From: a virus
Strand: one strand, 5' to 3'
IMG/VR virus record: IMGVR_UViG_3300010885_019521
Location: 1 to 43,694 of that record
DNA length: 43,694 bases
Numbering within the stretch: the stretch's first letter is position 1; each line of letters begins with the position of its first letter. Positions 1 to 7,957 of this stretch are shown here, one piece after another. A program made the translations under genes and the position numbers. The notes beneath the pieces are model-generated. The model did not search any database, was not told where the DNA came from, and saw only the letters and a program-made list of their open reading frames with translations.

Positions 1-8
1 AACTTGGC

Positions 9-16
9 TGTAAATA
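9..16 (+). promoter_or_regulatory. Putative T4-like late promoter (TGTAAATA)
   Basis: TGTAAATA lies about 42 bases before the ATG of the first gene and shares its TAAATA core with motifs in front of most transcription units here. The following bases (TAAATACATCGA) are repeated exactly at 7960-7971, ahead of a giant structural gene. In T4-like phages late genes use a sigma-gp55 TATAAATA box with no -35 element. Two mismatches in the first half make this a weaker call. Confidence 0.35.
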
Positions 17-57
17 CATCGACAGCCTTGCCGCATCTAATTAAGGAGAAAACCGCA

Positions 58-1059
58 ATGTCTAACAAGTTTGAACAACTATTAGATTATCTTGTCAACG
101 AAGAAATGGATAAGGCCAATGAATTATTCCATGAAATCGTTGTAGAGAAGTCTAGAGAAATTTACGAAAATATGATCGCTGAAGAAGCGGACGAAGATGA
201 ATTAACCAAAGAAGCCCAACAAGACGACATGGACGAATCCATGGCCGAACCTGTTGAAGAAGAAACCACACTAGAAATTGGTGGGGATCAAGCTGATGGC
301 CTACCAACTGATACTATGGATCCAATGTCTATGGGCATGGACGATTCAGAAGATGAAGAGCCAGGTATGGACGGCGACCTAGGTGGTATGGGTGGCGGAA
401 GTTTAGAAGATAAAGTATTCGATCTAGAAGCTGAATTTGAAAAACTACAAGCTGACTTTGCTGCTCTTAAGGGCGACGAAAAGAGTGAGCCAGAGCACAG
501 CGACGGTGAAGCTGATCCAGAATTTGGACCTTCAGACGACGATGAAGGCGGCGACGAAGACGGCGAAGACGGCGACGAAGAAAAAGAAAACATGTACAGC
601 GAACGTATGCTTACCCGTGAATATGTTGAGAAAGTCGGCAACGATTGGGACAACAAAAGTTCAATGAGAACACCAGGTCCAGTAGGTTCTGGCTCAGGTG
701 ACAAAGCTGGACAGACATCTGTTGATGGTAAAAGAAGTGTAGTTAGCTCTGCTAGCGGACGTCCTACAACCAAAGCCTCTGCACACAATATTCTACAAGG
801 TGGAGTAGGTGAAGGCAACAATACAGGAACAAGTCCAAATGGTAAAACAGGTGGTCTAGTTGGTAATGTCAAAGGTGAATTTACCAATGGCGGTACACAC
901 AATGTTAACAATGTTAAGTCCGGTGTTAAAACACTAAAAGGACAAACAGGTTGGCCTAACAACAACAAATCAGCTGGTCCAGTAGGTTCTGGGTCAGGGG
1001 ACAAAGCAGGACAGACATCTGTAACAGGTACCAAGTCTATCCTAGACAAAGCCCAATAA
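58..1059 (+). CDS. Acidic prohead core-like protein
   Basis: A 333-residue, very acidic protein directly upstream of the gp21 protease, where T4-like phages carry prohead core proteins gp67/gp68. The start at 58 is chosen over an upstream in-frame ATG at 4 because AAGGAG sits at 43-48, about 9 bases before it. The N-terminal ~45 residues are predicted helical (FEQLLDYLVNEEMDKANE), the middle is rich in Asp/Glu and Gly/Met, and the last ~120 residues are low-complexity Gly/Ser/Thr/Asn. The peptide GPVGSGSGDKAGQTSV occurs twice, 100 residues apart, the second copy near the C-terminus. An I-A-E motif near residue 40 fits the (L/I)-x-E rule for gp21 cleavage. The scaffold-core role is inferred from position and composition rather than from a catalytic motif. 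It could instead be a head-associated protein of another kind. Confidence 0.7.
   Translation: MSNKFEQLLDYLVNEEMDKANELFHEIVVEKSREIYENMIAEEADEDELTKEAQQDDMDESMAEPVEEETTLEIGGDQADGLPTDTMDPMSMGMDDSEDEEPGMDGDLGGMGGGSLEDKVFDLEAEFEKLQADFAALKGDEKSEPEHSDGEADPEFGPSDDDEGGDEDGEDGDEEKENMYSERMLTREYVEKVGNDWDNKSSMRTPGPVGSGSGDKAGQTSVDGKRSVVSSASGRPTTKASAHNILQGGVGEGNNTGTSPNGKTGGLVGNVKGEFTNGGTHNVNNVKSGVKTLKGQTGWPNNNKSAGPVGSGSGDKAGQTSVTGTKSILDKAQ
676..722 (+). repeat. 47-bp direct repeat, copy 1
   Basis: This segment recurs at 976-1022, exactly 300 bases downstream, with three mismatches. Both copies are in frame and encode GPVGSGSGDKAGQTSV. Confidence 0.9.
976..1022 (+). repeat. 47-bp direct repeat, copy 2
   Basis: Second copy of the 676-722 repeat, located at the 3' end of the same gene. 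It keeps the same reading frame and encodes the same 16-residue peptide. Confidence 0.9.
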
Positions 1060-1072
1060 TTGAGAATTTGAG

Positions 1073-1699
1073 ATGCTATATCTTAGAGAACATTTAAGTT
1101 TTGATCAAGCAGGAGTCGTATTAGAGTCCGATGACAAGGATGGCAAGAACCTTTATCTAAAAGGTATTGCCATCCAAGGCGGTATTCGCAATGCTAATCA
1201 ACGGGTTTACCCAGTTGACGAGATTGAGCGAGCTGTAAAAACTCTAAATGATCAAATACAAGAAGGCTATAGCGTTCTCGGAGAAGTAGATCATCCTGAT
1301 GATCTAAAAGTAAATTTAGACCGTGTGTCCCATATGATTACTCAAATGTGGATGGAAGGTCCAAATGGTTATGGAAAGATGAAAATCCTTCCTACTCCGA
1401 TGGGCAACTTAATTAGAACAATGCTCGAAAGCGGTGTAAAACTTGGCGTAAGTTCACGTGGCAGCGGTAACGTTAGCGACATGAGTGGCCATGTATCTGA
1501 TTTTGAGATTATCACTGTTGATATAGTTGCACAACCTAGTGCGCCAGGAGCTTATCCTACACCGGTCTATGAACACCTGATGAACAGTCGTGGTGGCAAT
1601 AGAGCAGTAAGGGTGGCACACGAGGTAAAAGAAGATCCTAAAGCCCAGAAGCATCTCCGTGAGGCGATGCTTAACATAATAAATGGTTTAAAAACCTAA
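1073..1699 (+). CDS. 21: Prohead core protein protease gp21 (peptidase S80-like)
   Basis: A 208-residue serine protease that matures the T4-like prohead by cutting scaffold and capsid precursors after (L/I)-x-E. Visible family features are G-E-V-D-H-P with candidate catalytic His74, G-V-S-S-R-G with candidate nucleophile Ser127/Ser128, and an Asp near 150 in F-E-I-I-T-V-D-I-V. This fits the herpesvirus-like His/Ser/Asp protease fold. Length is close to T4 gp21. It follows the core protein by 13 bases and is followed by gp22 and gp23, the canonical order. The ribosome site is weak, so translation may be coupled to the gene before. The C-terminal ~40 basic residues may be an autocleaved tail (inference). 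Confidence 0.95.
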   Translation: MLYLREHLSFDQAGVVLESDDKDGKNLYLKGIAIQGGIRNANQRVYPVDEIERAVKTLNDQIQEGYSVLGEVDHPDDLKVNLDRVSHMITQMWMEGPNGYGKMKILPTPMGNLIRTMLESGVKLGVSSRGSGNVSDMSGHVSDFEIITVDIVAQPSAPGAYPTPVYEHLMNSRGGNRAVRVAHEVKEDPKAQKHLREAMLNIINGLKT

Positions 1700-1710
1700 G
1701 GAGACAAGCG

Positions 1711-2811
1711 ATGTTGGACGCATTCAAGAAGCTGGTCGAAAGTGGCATGATGTCAGAGGACGTAAAGTCTGAGATTGAAACTGCATTTAATCAGAAAATT
1801 CAAGAAAACCGCGATCTAGTCACCGCTGAACTACGTGAAGAGTTTGCCCAACGATACAGTCACGATAAGACTGTTATGGTTGAGGCACTTGACAAAATGA
1901 TCAGCGAGAGATTGGTCGCAGAAATGGCTGAGCTTGCAGAAGATAAGAAATCTTTAATTGAAACTAAAGTAGCTTATCAACGCAAGATGAATGAAGATGC
2001 TAGTGTACTAGAATCTTTTATCATGAATCAGCTAGGTAAAGAACTTGTAGAATTCCAAAATGATCGTAGAAAAGTTAGCGAGAATTTTGAAAAACTAGAA
2101 CAGTTCATTGTAACTGCACTAGCAAGAGAGATTAATGAATTTGCCGTTGACAAACGTGATCTAGCCGAAACGAAAGTTAAACTAGTACGTGAAGCAAAAT
2201 CACAATTTGATGATCTTAAGAAACAATTCGTTACACGCAGTGCCGCAATTGTGAAAGAGACTGTAGAACAAAAATTAACATCAGAAATGAGACAACTCAA
2301 AGAAGATATCGATTCTGCACGTCAAAACGCATTCGGTCGCCGTTTATACGAAGCATTTGCACAAGAGTTTAGCACAAGCTATCTAAACGAAAAATCTGAA
2401 ACAGCAAAACTGTTAAAGATTATTGAGAAGAAAGATGTTGAGCTAGCTGAAGCAAAATCTGTTGTTACTGAAAAAGCAAAATTAGTAGAATCTAAGGATC
2501 GCGAAATTCGCGTTGCTCAAGATGTTGCTAAACGCAAAGAAGTAATGGCAGAACTGTTAGCACCGTTAGGTGCTGAACAAAAGGGAATCATGAAAGAATT
2601 GCTAGAGTCTGTACAGACTGCAAAACTTAATGAATCGTTTGACAAATACCTACCAGCAGTTATGGAAGGCAACATCAAGAAAGTTACTAAGGCTCCTGCC
2701 AAAGAGATGATTACTGAAGGTGCAGAAATAACTGGAGATCGTGAAAATAAACAGCCACAGGTAGGCTTAGATAACATTTTAGATATCCGCAAATTAGCGG
2801 GTCTAAAATAA
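1711..2811 (+). CDS. 22: Prohead core scaffold protein gp22
   Basis: A 366-residue, highly charged, almost entirely helical protein (long Glu/Lys/Leu/Ala heptad-like stretches) between gp21 and gp23, matching the major prohead scaffold of T4-like phages. Residues about 75-160 contain imperfect coiled-coil repeats with E-F-x-x-D-x-R-x-x and L-x-E-T-K-V patterns. The C-terminus ends in a compact segment (GLDNILDIRKLAGLK) of the kind that binds the shell or portal. Several (L/I)-x-E sites, such as L-A-E and L-I-E, would allow degradation by gp21. The start has a strong AAGGAG at 1698-1703 overlapping the gp21 stop. It acts inside the prohead and is normally removed before DNA packaging. Confidence 0.92.
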   Translation: MLDAFKKLVESGMMSEDVKSEIETAFNQKIQENRDLVTAELREEFAQRYSHDKTVMVEALDKMISERLVAEMAELAEDKKSLIETKVAYQRKMNEDASVLESFIMNQLGKELVEFQNDRRKVSENFEKLEQFIVTALAREINEFAVDKRDLAETKVKLVREAKSQFDDLKKQFVTRSAAIVKETVEQKLTSEMRQLKEDIDSARQNAFGRRLYEAFAQEFSTSYLNEKSETAKLLKIIEKKDVELAEAKSVVTEKAKLVESKDREIRVAQDVAKRKEVMAELLAPLGAEQKGIMKELLESVQTAKLNESFDKYLPAVMEGNIKKVTKAPAKEMITEGAEITGDRENKQPQVGLDNILDIRKLAGLK

Positions 2812-2837
2812 TTTAATATTCAAGGAGAAGACATAAA

Positions 2838-4013
2838 ATGTCACAACTATTAAATGAAAGATGGTCAGAGACCAAAGAAGCTCTGCTTGAAGGCCTATCA
2901 GGTAACCGCAAGTCTTCTATGAGCGTTTGCTTAGAGAATACACGCAAGTACTTGGCTGAAAGTGCAACTTCTGGAGCTACAAGCTCTGGTAATATCGCAA
3001 CACTTAACCGTGTTATCCTTCCAGTAATTCGTCGTGTTATGCCGACAGTTATTGCTAACGAAATCGTTGGTGTTCAGCCAATGACAGGCCCAGTTGCCCA
3101 GATCCACACTCTACGTGTTCGCTATGCTGATACCAGCAGTGGTGACAGCGTAATGGCTGGTGAAGAAGCACTAAGCCCATTCAAAATTGCTGCTGGTTAC
3201 TCTGGCGCAGGTTCTACTGGTAAGGCTCAAACAACAGCCGTACTAGAAGGCCAACCAGGTAAGCGTATGAGCATTCAAATCTTGAAAGCACCAGTCGAAG
3301 CCAAGTCACGCAAGCTATCAGCTCGTTGGACATTCGAAGCTGCTCAAGATGCTCAAGCAATGCAAGGTATTGACATCGAAGCAGAAATCATGGCTGCTCT
3401 TGCTCAAGAAATCACAGCTGAAATTGACCAAGAAGTTCTAGCTTCTTTACGTAGTCTAGGCACAGTTGAACAAACTTATGACCAAGCTAGCGTATCTGGT
3501 ACAGCTACATTCGTTGGTGATGAACACGCTGCTCTAGCTGTTCAAATCAACCGTGTTGCTAACTTGATTGCACAGCGTACACGTCGTGGTGCTGCTAACT
3601 GGGCTGTTGTTTCTAACCAAGCTCTTACAATTCTACAAAGTGCTACAACAAGTGCATTTGCTCGTACCACAGAAGGTACATTCGAAGCTCCTACAAACAC
3701 CAAGTTTGTTGGTACATTGAACAATGCAATGCGTATCTATGTTGACGCATATCTTGCTGATACAGACGACAACAACCAATGTCTAATTGGTTACAAAGGA
3801 CCATCTGAAGCAGATGCAGCGGCATTCTATTGCCCTTACATTCCTCTAATGAGTTCTGGTGTTGTTCTTGACCCAGCAACCTTTGAACCAGTAGTTGGCT
3901 TCTTAACACGCTACGGCTATGTTGAGTTGACAAACACTGCTAGTTCTTTAGGTAACGCTGCTGACTACCTAGGCAAAGTGGCTATCACTTCTGCTAACGT
4001 TAGCTTCCGTTAA
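2838..4013 (+). CDS. 23: Major capsid protein gp23
   Basis: A 391-residue HK97-fold major capsid protein of the T4 gp23 family. It forms the hexameric shell around the gp22 core. The N-terminal delta domain ends in R-K-Y-L-A-E/S at residues 36-42, which fits the gp21 rule, so mature protein probably begins at Ser42. Characteristic segments include V-I-L-P-V-I-R-R-V-M-P near residue 57, an R-x-R-Y-A-D-T stretch, and A-N-W-A-V-V-S-N in the second half. It is clearly shorter than T4 gp23 (about 520 residues), suggesting loss of T4-specific insertions. Start supported by AAGGAG at 2822-2827. A strong terminator follows at 4034, and no gp24-like paralogue is next to it. Confidence 0.97.
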   Translation: MSQLLNERWSETKEALLEGLSGNRKSSMSVCLENTRKYLAESATSGATSSGNIATLNRVILPVIRRVMPTVIANEIVGVQPMTGPVAQIHTLRVRYADTSSGDSVMAGEEALSPFKIAAGYSGAGSTGKAQTTAVLEGQPGKRMSIQILKAPVEAKSRKLSARWTFEAAQDAQAMQGIDIEAEIMAALAQEITAEIDQEVLASLRSLGTVEQTYDQASVSGTATFVGDEHAALAVQINRVANLIAQRTRRGAANWAVVSNQALTILQSATTSAFARTTEGTFEAPTNTKFVGTLNNAMRIYVDAYLADTDDNNQCLIGYKGPSEADAAAFYCPYIPLMSSGVVLDPATFEPVVGFLTRYGYVELTNTASSLGNAADYLGKVAITSANVSFR

Positions 4014-4033
4014 TCCAAATAGGATTACAATAC

Positions 4034-4060
4034 AAAACCCGCTTCGGCGGGTTTTCTTTT
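4034..4060 (+). terminator. Rho-independent terminator after gp23
   Basis: A perfect 9-bp stem, AAAACCCGC with GCGGGTTTT, closes a TTCG tetraloop (4043-4046) and is followed by a T-rich tract. It lies 20 bases after the gp23 stop. It should end or attenuate the highly expressed head transcript. Confidence 0.95.
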
Positions 4061-4069
4061 GGACGTAAA

Positions 4070-4077
4070 AATAAATA
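4070..4077 (+). promoter_or_regulatory. Putative late promoter (AATAAATA)
   Basis: AATAAATA differs from the T4 late consensus at one base and lies right after a terminator, so a new transcript here makes sense. It ends only 4 bases before the ATG at 4082. Initiation at the usual distance would give an almost leaderless mRNA. Confidence 0.5.
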
Positions 4078-4081
4078 GACC

Positions 4082-4762
4082 ATGATACCAATCATAGAAT
4101 TTAATCCTAATCCTTTTACTGATCACCTTAAACAAAACTGGAAAGGCATTAGAGACGAGTACTACTGGTACTTAAAAAAACACGGCATCATGGACGAGAA
4201 TAATGTTATAACACAGAAAAAACTTCAAGATCATAATCCGTTGCCTAATTCAAACGACAGTTTATATACAAAAGAATGGACCAGCGATGGATTCTTTGTT
4301 AGACCAAATATCTTATGTGAAGATCAGCAGGCAAGAATACATTGGGGAGACGAGCCCTATCGGATGAAACCTGAAATATATGAATGTCCTAATATTTTAC
4401 ACATATACGAAACATGGAAAGAACATCTGGGGTCAATAGTGTTTAATATAAGTTATCCTGGCTCAGTATTAAATCATCACTACGGAGTTGACCCTCAATA
4501 TATCAGGATGCATGTCTGTATTAAAACAGAAGAACATTGTACATTTGATGTTGAGAATTATAGACGAGGCTGGAAGGACGGAGATGTTTTTGGTTTTGAT
4601 GATGCAAATTGGTTTCATGGAACAAATCACAGTGTAGAAGGCAAACACGAACGAATTATATTACTAGTTGATATTGCTAAAACACTAGTAAAACCTTGGG
4701 CAAAGACTTGGCCAGTACGTGATAAACGCCCGTTAGAGACTGTAAAAATTAATCCCTGGTAA
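4082..4762 (+). CDS. Aspartyl/asparaginyl beta-hydroxylase-like 2OG-Fe(II) dioxygenase
   Basis: A 226-residue enzyme resembling the AspH family, which hydroxylates Asp/Asn side chains using 2-oxoglutarate, O2 and Fe(II). The C-terminal half has the double-stranded beta-helix motifs: N-H-H-Y-G at 131-135, I-R-M-H at 141-144, G-D-V-F-G-F-D-D-A-N-W-F-H at 167-179, and E-R-I-I-L-L-V-D-I at 190-198. His133 and His179 are likely Fe ligands and Arg191 the 2OG anchor. As in animal AspH, the usual carboxylate ligand position is Gly (H-Y-G). The N-terminal ~100 residues are unassigned. No Shine-Dalgarno is seen; the start follows a late-promoter-like box closely. It sits between the head genes and the fibre cluster. 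The substrate, virion or host protein, is unknown. Confidence 0.85.
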   Translation: MIPIIEFNPNPFTDHLKQNWKGIRDEYYWYLKKHGIMDENNVITQKKLQDHNPLPNSNDSLYTKEWTSDGFFVRPNILCEDQQARIHWGDEPYRMKPEIYECPNILHIYETWKEHLGSIVFNISYPGSVLNHHYGVDPQYIRMHVCIKTEEHCTFDVENYRRGWKDGDVFGFDDANWFHGTNHSVEGKHERIILLVDIAKTLVKPWAKTWPVRDKRPLETVKINPW

Positions 4763-4765
4763 ATA
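4758..4765 (+). promoter_or_regulatory. Putative late promoter (GGTAAATA)
   Basis: GGTAAATAC overlaps the stop of the hydroxylase gene and lies 79 bases before the next ATG. It matches only the TAAATA core shared with the other sites. The leader downstream holds a small GCGG/CCGC hairpin (4794-4807). Confidence 0.35.
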
Positions 4766-4843
4766 CACTGTTCGCTCTTAATTGAGAGTTTATGCGGCAC
4801 CCACCGCGTAGGCCTAGAACGCCAAACACAAAGGAGAAAACAA

Positions 4844-5770
4844 ATGGGACGTCCGATTCAAAAGAAATATTTTGGTAATACAAATTACCCGTATGACAAT
4901 GACAGCACTGGTGGATTTACAGGTCTAGGGGGCGAAGGTGTTGCCTCAGTTACAATCAGTAACAGCGGTACTAACTATTCTGTAGGTACAGTGGGAGCAT
5001 TTTCTGCACCTAATATTGCAGGCGGTGTACAAGCTCTAGGTACTTTAGAAATTATTGGTACTGGAGCACTTCGCGGTAAAATTATGAGTGTAACTGTTAC
5101 TGAACCTGGTACAGGTTATACAGCAGCACCTACATTTACCTTAACTACAGCAACTGCCGTTACATCTGCAACAACAGGTACTAACGGTGCAACAAGATTA
5201 TACCCGGCAGCAGTCACTGGTATTGTTGTTGGTATGTTAGCTGTTGGTGCTAACGTAGGTACAAGTTCTTACGTAACAGCAGTAGGTGCAAACTATGTTG
5301 ATGTAAGTGCAACAAATGCAAATACTGTTAACGCTTCGGTAAAATATCAAGACAATGGTATTGGTTTTGCTAACACTGTTGCAGCAACATCTTCAAAAGT
5401 TGATGCTATTACAATTACATCATATCTAACCACAGGCTCAAGTGCTGTTAGTGGTGGCGATATTATGAAACAAGTTGGTTCACGTCGTTACAAAGTACGT
5501 AACAGTCAAGGCGTTGGAGTAGTCAAACTAACTACAGGTACCAACGGTGCTGGAACACTAGCTGCAGGACAAATGAGTGTTGTTGGTACTGACTGGGGTG
5601 GTTCAACATACTACTTTGAAAAAATCAATGCTAATACTGGTCGTGTGTTTACAAGAACTAGTACTAGTACTGCTGTATTCTCAGACGGTCAACTTGCTAA
5701 ATGGACCATTGGTGCTGCTACAGGTACAACTGTTGCAACTGCACTTATTTCAATCTCTCATACAATTTAA
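4844..5770 (+). CDS. Virion structural protein, turn-repeat type
   Basis: A 308-residue Gly/Thr/Ala/Val-rich protein without catalytic motifs. It begins M-G-R-P-I-Q-K-K-Y-F-G, like structural proteins of marine T4-like phages, and carries two beta-repeat elements of the type V-x-S-V-T-I-S-N-S-G-T-N-Y and M-S-V-T-V-T-E-P-G-T-G-Y-T-A-A-P-T in its first third. The last third (K-Q-V-G-S-R-R-Y-K-V-R-N to the end) looks like a separate beta domain. Start fixed by AAGGAG at 4832-4837. It has its own leader and terminator, so it is probably expressed at a high level by itself. A capsid-decoration or neck/tail role is possible; only the structural assignment is reasonably supported. Confidence 0.65.
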   Translation: MGRPIQKKYFGNTNYPYDNDSTGGFTGLGGEGVASVTISNSGTNYSVGTVGAFSAPNIAGGVQALGTLEIIGTGALRGKIMSVTVTEPGTGYTAAPTFTLTTATAVTSATTGTNGATRLYPAAVTGIVVGMLAVGANVGTSSYVTAVGANYVDVSATNANTVNASVKYQDNGIGFANTVAATSSKVDAITITSYLTTGSSAVSGGDIMKQVGSRRYKVRNSQGVGVVKLTTGTNGAGTLAAGQMSVVGTDWGGSTYYFEKINANTGRVFTRTSTSTAVFSDGQLAKWTIGAATGTTVATALISISHTI

Positions 5771-5783
5771 ACTCAATTGTATA

Positions 5784-5813
5784 ATAAGAAAAGGGCTTAG
5801 GCCCTTTTCTTAT
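5784..5813 (+). terminator. Strong intrinsic terminator hairpin
   Basis: A 13-bp perfect stem (ATAAGAAAAGGGC with its complement) closes a TTAG loop 13 bases after the stop of the 4844 gene. The right arm includes CCCTTTTCTT, giving the U-rich 3' side. Confidence 0.92.
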
Positions 5814-5818
5814 GATCT

Positions 5819-5826
5819 GCTAAATA
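5819..5826 (+). promoter_or_regulatory. Putative late promoter (GCTAAATA)
   Basis: GCTAAATA lies immediately after the terminator hairpin and 18 bases before the next ATG, with an AAAGGAAA ribosome site between. This terminator-then-box arrangement repeats the one after gp23. Confidence 0.45.
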
Positions 5827-5844
5827 TGTATAAAGGAAATCTGC

Positions 5845-6873
5845 ATGGCAACGGACGTAATTAGATACTCTGGTGATTTAAAAATAGCAACTGCTGTTGG
5901 CGGAACTATGACGTTTGACACCGGCGTCAATACTGGCAGTGTGATTATCACCGGTAATCTAACTGTAAGAGGAACGCAGACTTATATCAGTTCTACAAAT
6001 ACCAATGTTACAGATAACATATTAGTTTTGAATTCTGGCGAAACCAACGGCTATGTAACCTTGGGTCAAGCAGGTATAGTAATTGATCGAGGTAATAACG
6101 CTAGCTCAACTTCGTCAGCACAGTTAATCTATGACGATACACAACCGTGGTCTGCTTATAGATATACTGCTACAACTGGAACATCATATTCAGGACAATG
6201 GGTTGTTAAAGCACAAAATAAATTAAGTGCGATTCAAGTCTCAGCAATTAGGTTTGACGGACTGGGTCCTGAGAATGACGGTAGATTAAATTTACTTGGC
6301 CGTGGTGTAGTAGGTATGTTGTCCGTTGCAGGACAAAATAATTATGCCAGTCGTGTTACACATGATGATGATATTCCAAACAAGTCTTATGTTGATAATC
6401 GACCGTTTAATGGTTTGGCTACTTCAGCCGAATGGGCAGCGGTTTTAAAAGAAAGCACCGGTTCGGACACTTCTATAGTACCAGCCGACAGTGCATTTTC
6501 TGGAGTTCCTAGTAAAATAACTACTTACATTGATGGTGTAACCAATATTATTGTACAACAAGGCACTGTTCAGTTTACCGGATTATCATTTATTGGTAAT
6601 ACAATTAGACCAAATACTAACAACACTAACCTAACTCTACAAACACAGGGTACAGGTACGGTTGTTGTAAATAATGGACTGACAATTGGTTATAGTGCAG
6701 CAGCTCCTCAACCAAATGCTACCAGTGTAAAAATTTATACAACATCAACTCTAGGTGCTGGCAGTACAGGAATTATGTTTACAACATTAGATAGAAGAAC
6801 AATACCATCTAGTACTGCCCGTGGAGAATTAATTTCAGCAAGAAAGGCACTTGTCCTTTCAATAATATTTTAA
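5845..6873 (+). CDS. Fibre-like virion structural protein
   Basis: A 342-residue protein with beta-strand-rich composition. Residues about 30-85 contain a module of the form G-N-L-T-V-R-G-T-Q-T-Y-I-S-S-T-N-T followed by V-T-D-N-I-L-V-L-N-S-G-E and I-V-I-D-R-G. Related versions occur in the 1082- and 2137-residue proteins downstream, so it belongs to the same fibre/adhesin family. The segment T-H-D-D-D-I-P-N-K-S-Y-V-D-N near residue 175 is typical of fibre-type repeats in T4-like marine phages. The start has AAAGGAAA about 8 bases upstream. It is followed after 9 bases by the 6883 gene, suggesting one operon. The exact structural position is unknown. Confidence 0.65.
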   Translation: MATDVIRYSGDLKIATAVGGTMTFDTGVNTGSVIITGNLTVRGTQTYISSTNTNVTDNILVLNSGETNGYVTLGQAGIVIDRGNNASSTSSAQLIYDDTQPWSAYRYTATTGTSYSGQWVVKAQNKLSAIQVSAIRFDGLGPENDGRLNLLGRGVVGMLSVAGQNNYASRVTHDDDIPNKSYVDNRPFNGLATSAEWAAVLKESTGSDTSIVPADSAFSGVPSKITTYIDGVTNIIVQQGTVQFTGLSFIGNTIRPNTNNTNLTLQTQGTGTVVVNNGLTIGYSAAAPQPNATSVKIYTTSTLGAGSTGIMFTTLDRRTIPSSTARGELISARKALVLSIIF

Positions 6874-6882
6874 GGATTAGAA

Positions 6883-7203
6883 ATGGCAATCGCAAACGCA
6901 CAACTAAGTTCATCAGCAAAGACTCCAGTTTTTGTGGCCGCAGGAGAAAACGCAGTTACTTGTATTATATTTTGTAATACCAGTTTAACTACAGATGCAA
7001 CAGTATCTGTTTGGTTAGTACCTGCAACAATACCTGCCAGTGCAGCTAATCAAATTATCAATGAAATATCTGTTCCAGCAGGTGAAACTTTCAGTATTGA
7101 CACAGAACGATTTATCATGGAAGACAGCGATAGTATACAAGCTCAAGCTAGTCAAAACTTAATTGTAACTGCTACTGTAAGTTACGTTTCAACAGGCCAG
7201 TAA
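6883..7203 (+). CDS. Small virion-associated protein, paralogue of the 14590 gene
   Basis: A 106-residue, mostly beta protein. Its last third (S-V-P-A-G-E-T-F-S-I-D then F-I-M-E-D-S-D-S-I-Q-A) corresponds to V-P-P-N-D-S-A-S-L-I-T and M-I-L-E-A-Q-D-S-I-R-A in the 14590 product, so the two are diverged copies. Each lies shortly before a giant fibre gene. No catalytic residues or signal peptide are visible. AAGGATTAGAA precedes the start. A small capsid/fibre-decorating beta-sandwich or an attachment adaptor would fit, but this is inference from size and context only. Confidence 0.6.
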   Translation: MAIANAQLSSSAKTPVFVAAGENAVTCIIFCNTSLTTDATVSVWLVPATIPASAANQIINEISVPAGETFSIDTERFIMEDSDSIQAQASQNLIVTATVSYVSTGQ

Positions 7204-7204
7204 G

Positions 7205-7924
7205 ATGAAATTTTATAAAAGACAATCATTAAACTCTCATAGTCCGCAAGACAATACATTTGCTGTTGAGCAAGACGGCCGAGCAATTATTGACACTACA
7301 CAGAGTTTGAGACTACCTAGAGGTATTATTAGCCAGCGACCTACTGACACAGTACCTGGACAGATTAGACAAAATTCAGAATTATCTGAAATTGAAACAC
7401 TGGTTAATGCTGTATGGGAACGTAATCGTACTGTGCGTCCAGGAACAATTACTGTACAAAATTTAGGCAGCGGAAACTATTATAGTAATATTTTTGGTCC
7501 TTTGAATTCTGACTATCAACCTAGTTATGATAAAAGTGCAGCGAATATACAAGTATATGTTGATAATGTATTTCAAATTCCTTTTACAAATTACGATATA
7601 ACTAATGACCCAAGTCCAGTGTCAGCGGAGACAACAGCTACAAGTACCGCAACTAGCTCTATACTTTATCTTGATAATGTTATAAATGTTCAACCAGGAT
7701 GTACTGTTAGCGGTTCTGCTTCACTAAGTCCGGGCACAACAGTACTTGGAACACTTACTGGAACAACTTGGGTTGAAATAAGCAGTCCATTAGTCGGCAA
7801 CATTAATCCAGCTGTTAATCTAACGTTTTCTTTTAATACCGGTAGCTATATTGCGTTCACAGGTGACGTCCCTGCAAAACCAGTTGTGGCTGTATTAGGC
7901 TACGACGGTTACTTCCCTCCATGA
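7205..7924 (+). CDS. Virion structural protein of unknown position
   Basis: A 239-residue protein starting one base after the stop of the preceding gene (TAAGATG), so translation is probably coupled. The first ~75 residues are polar and partly helical, including R-Q-N-S-E-L-S-E-I-E-T-L-V-N-A-V-W-E-R-N-R. The remainder is Thr/Ser/Gly-rich beta sequence ending in V-L-G-Y-D-G-Y-F-P-P. It ends the operon of 5845-7924. A docking or connector role for the fibres is plausible because the N-terminus differs from the repeat-type neighbours. No recognised domain. Confidence 0.55.
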   Translation: MKFYKRQSLNSHSPQDNTFAVEQDGRAIIDTTQSLRLPRGIISQRPTDTVPGQIRQNSELSEIETLVNAVWERNRTVRPGTITVQNLGSGNYYSNIFGPLNSDYQPSYDKSAANIQVYVDNVFQIPFTNYDITNDPSPVSAETTATSTATSSILYLDNVINVQPGCTVSGSASLSPGTTVLGTLTGTTWVEISSPLVGNINPAVNLTFSFNTGSYIAFTGDVPAKPVVAVLGYDGYFPP

Positions 7925-7957
7925 TTTGGGCCTATAAAGCACAAATATTACTTTCCA

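Noticed and set aside
4-57. In-frame upstream ATG for the first gene
   Set aside because: AAGGAG is ideally placed for the ATG at 58, and the 4-57 segment overlaps a likely promoter/leader.
288-1049. 253-residue - strand frame opposite the acidic core protein
   Set aside because: It is the complement of Asp/Glu-rich codons, giving Ser/Pro-rich nonsense, and lies fully inside a well-supported gene.
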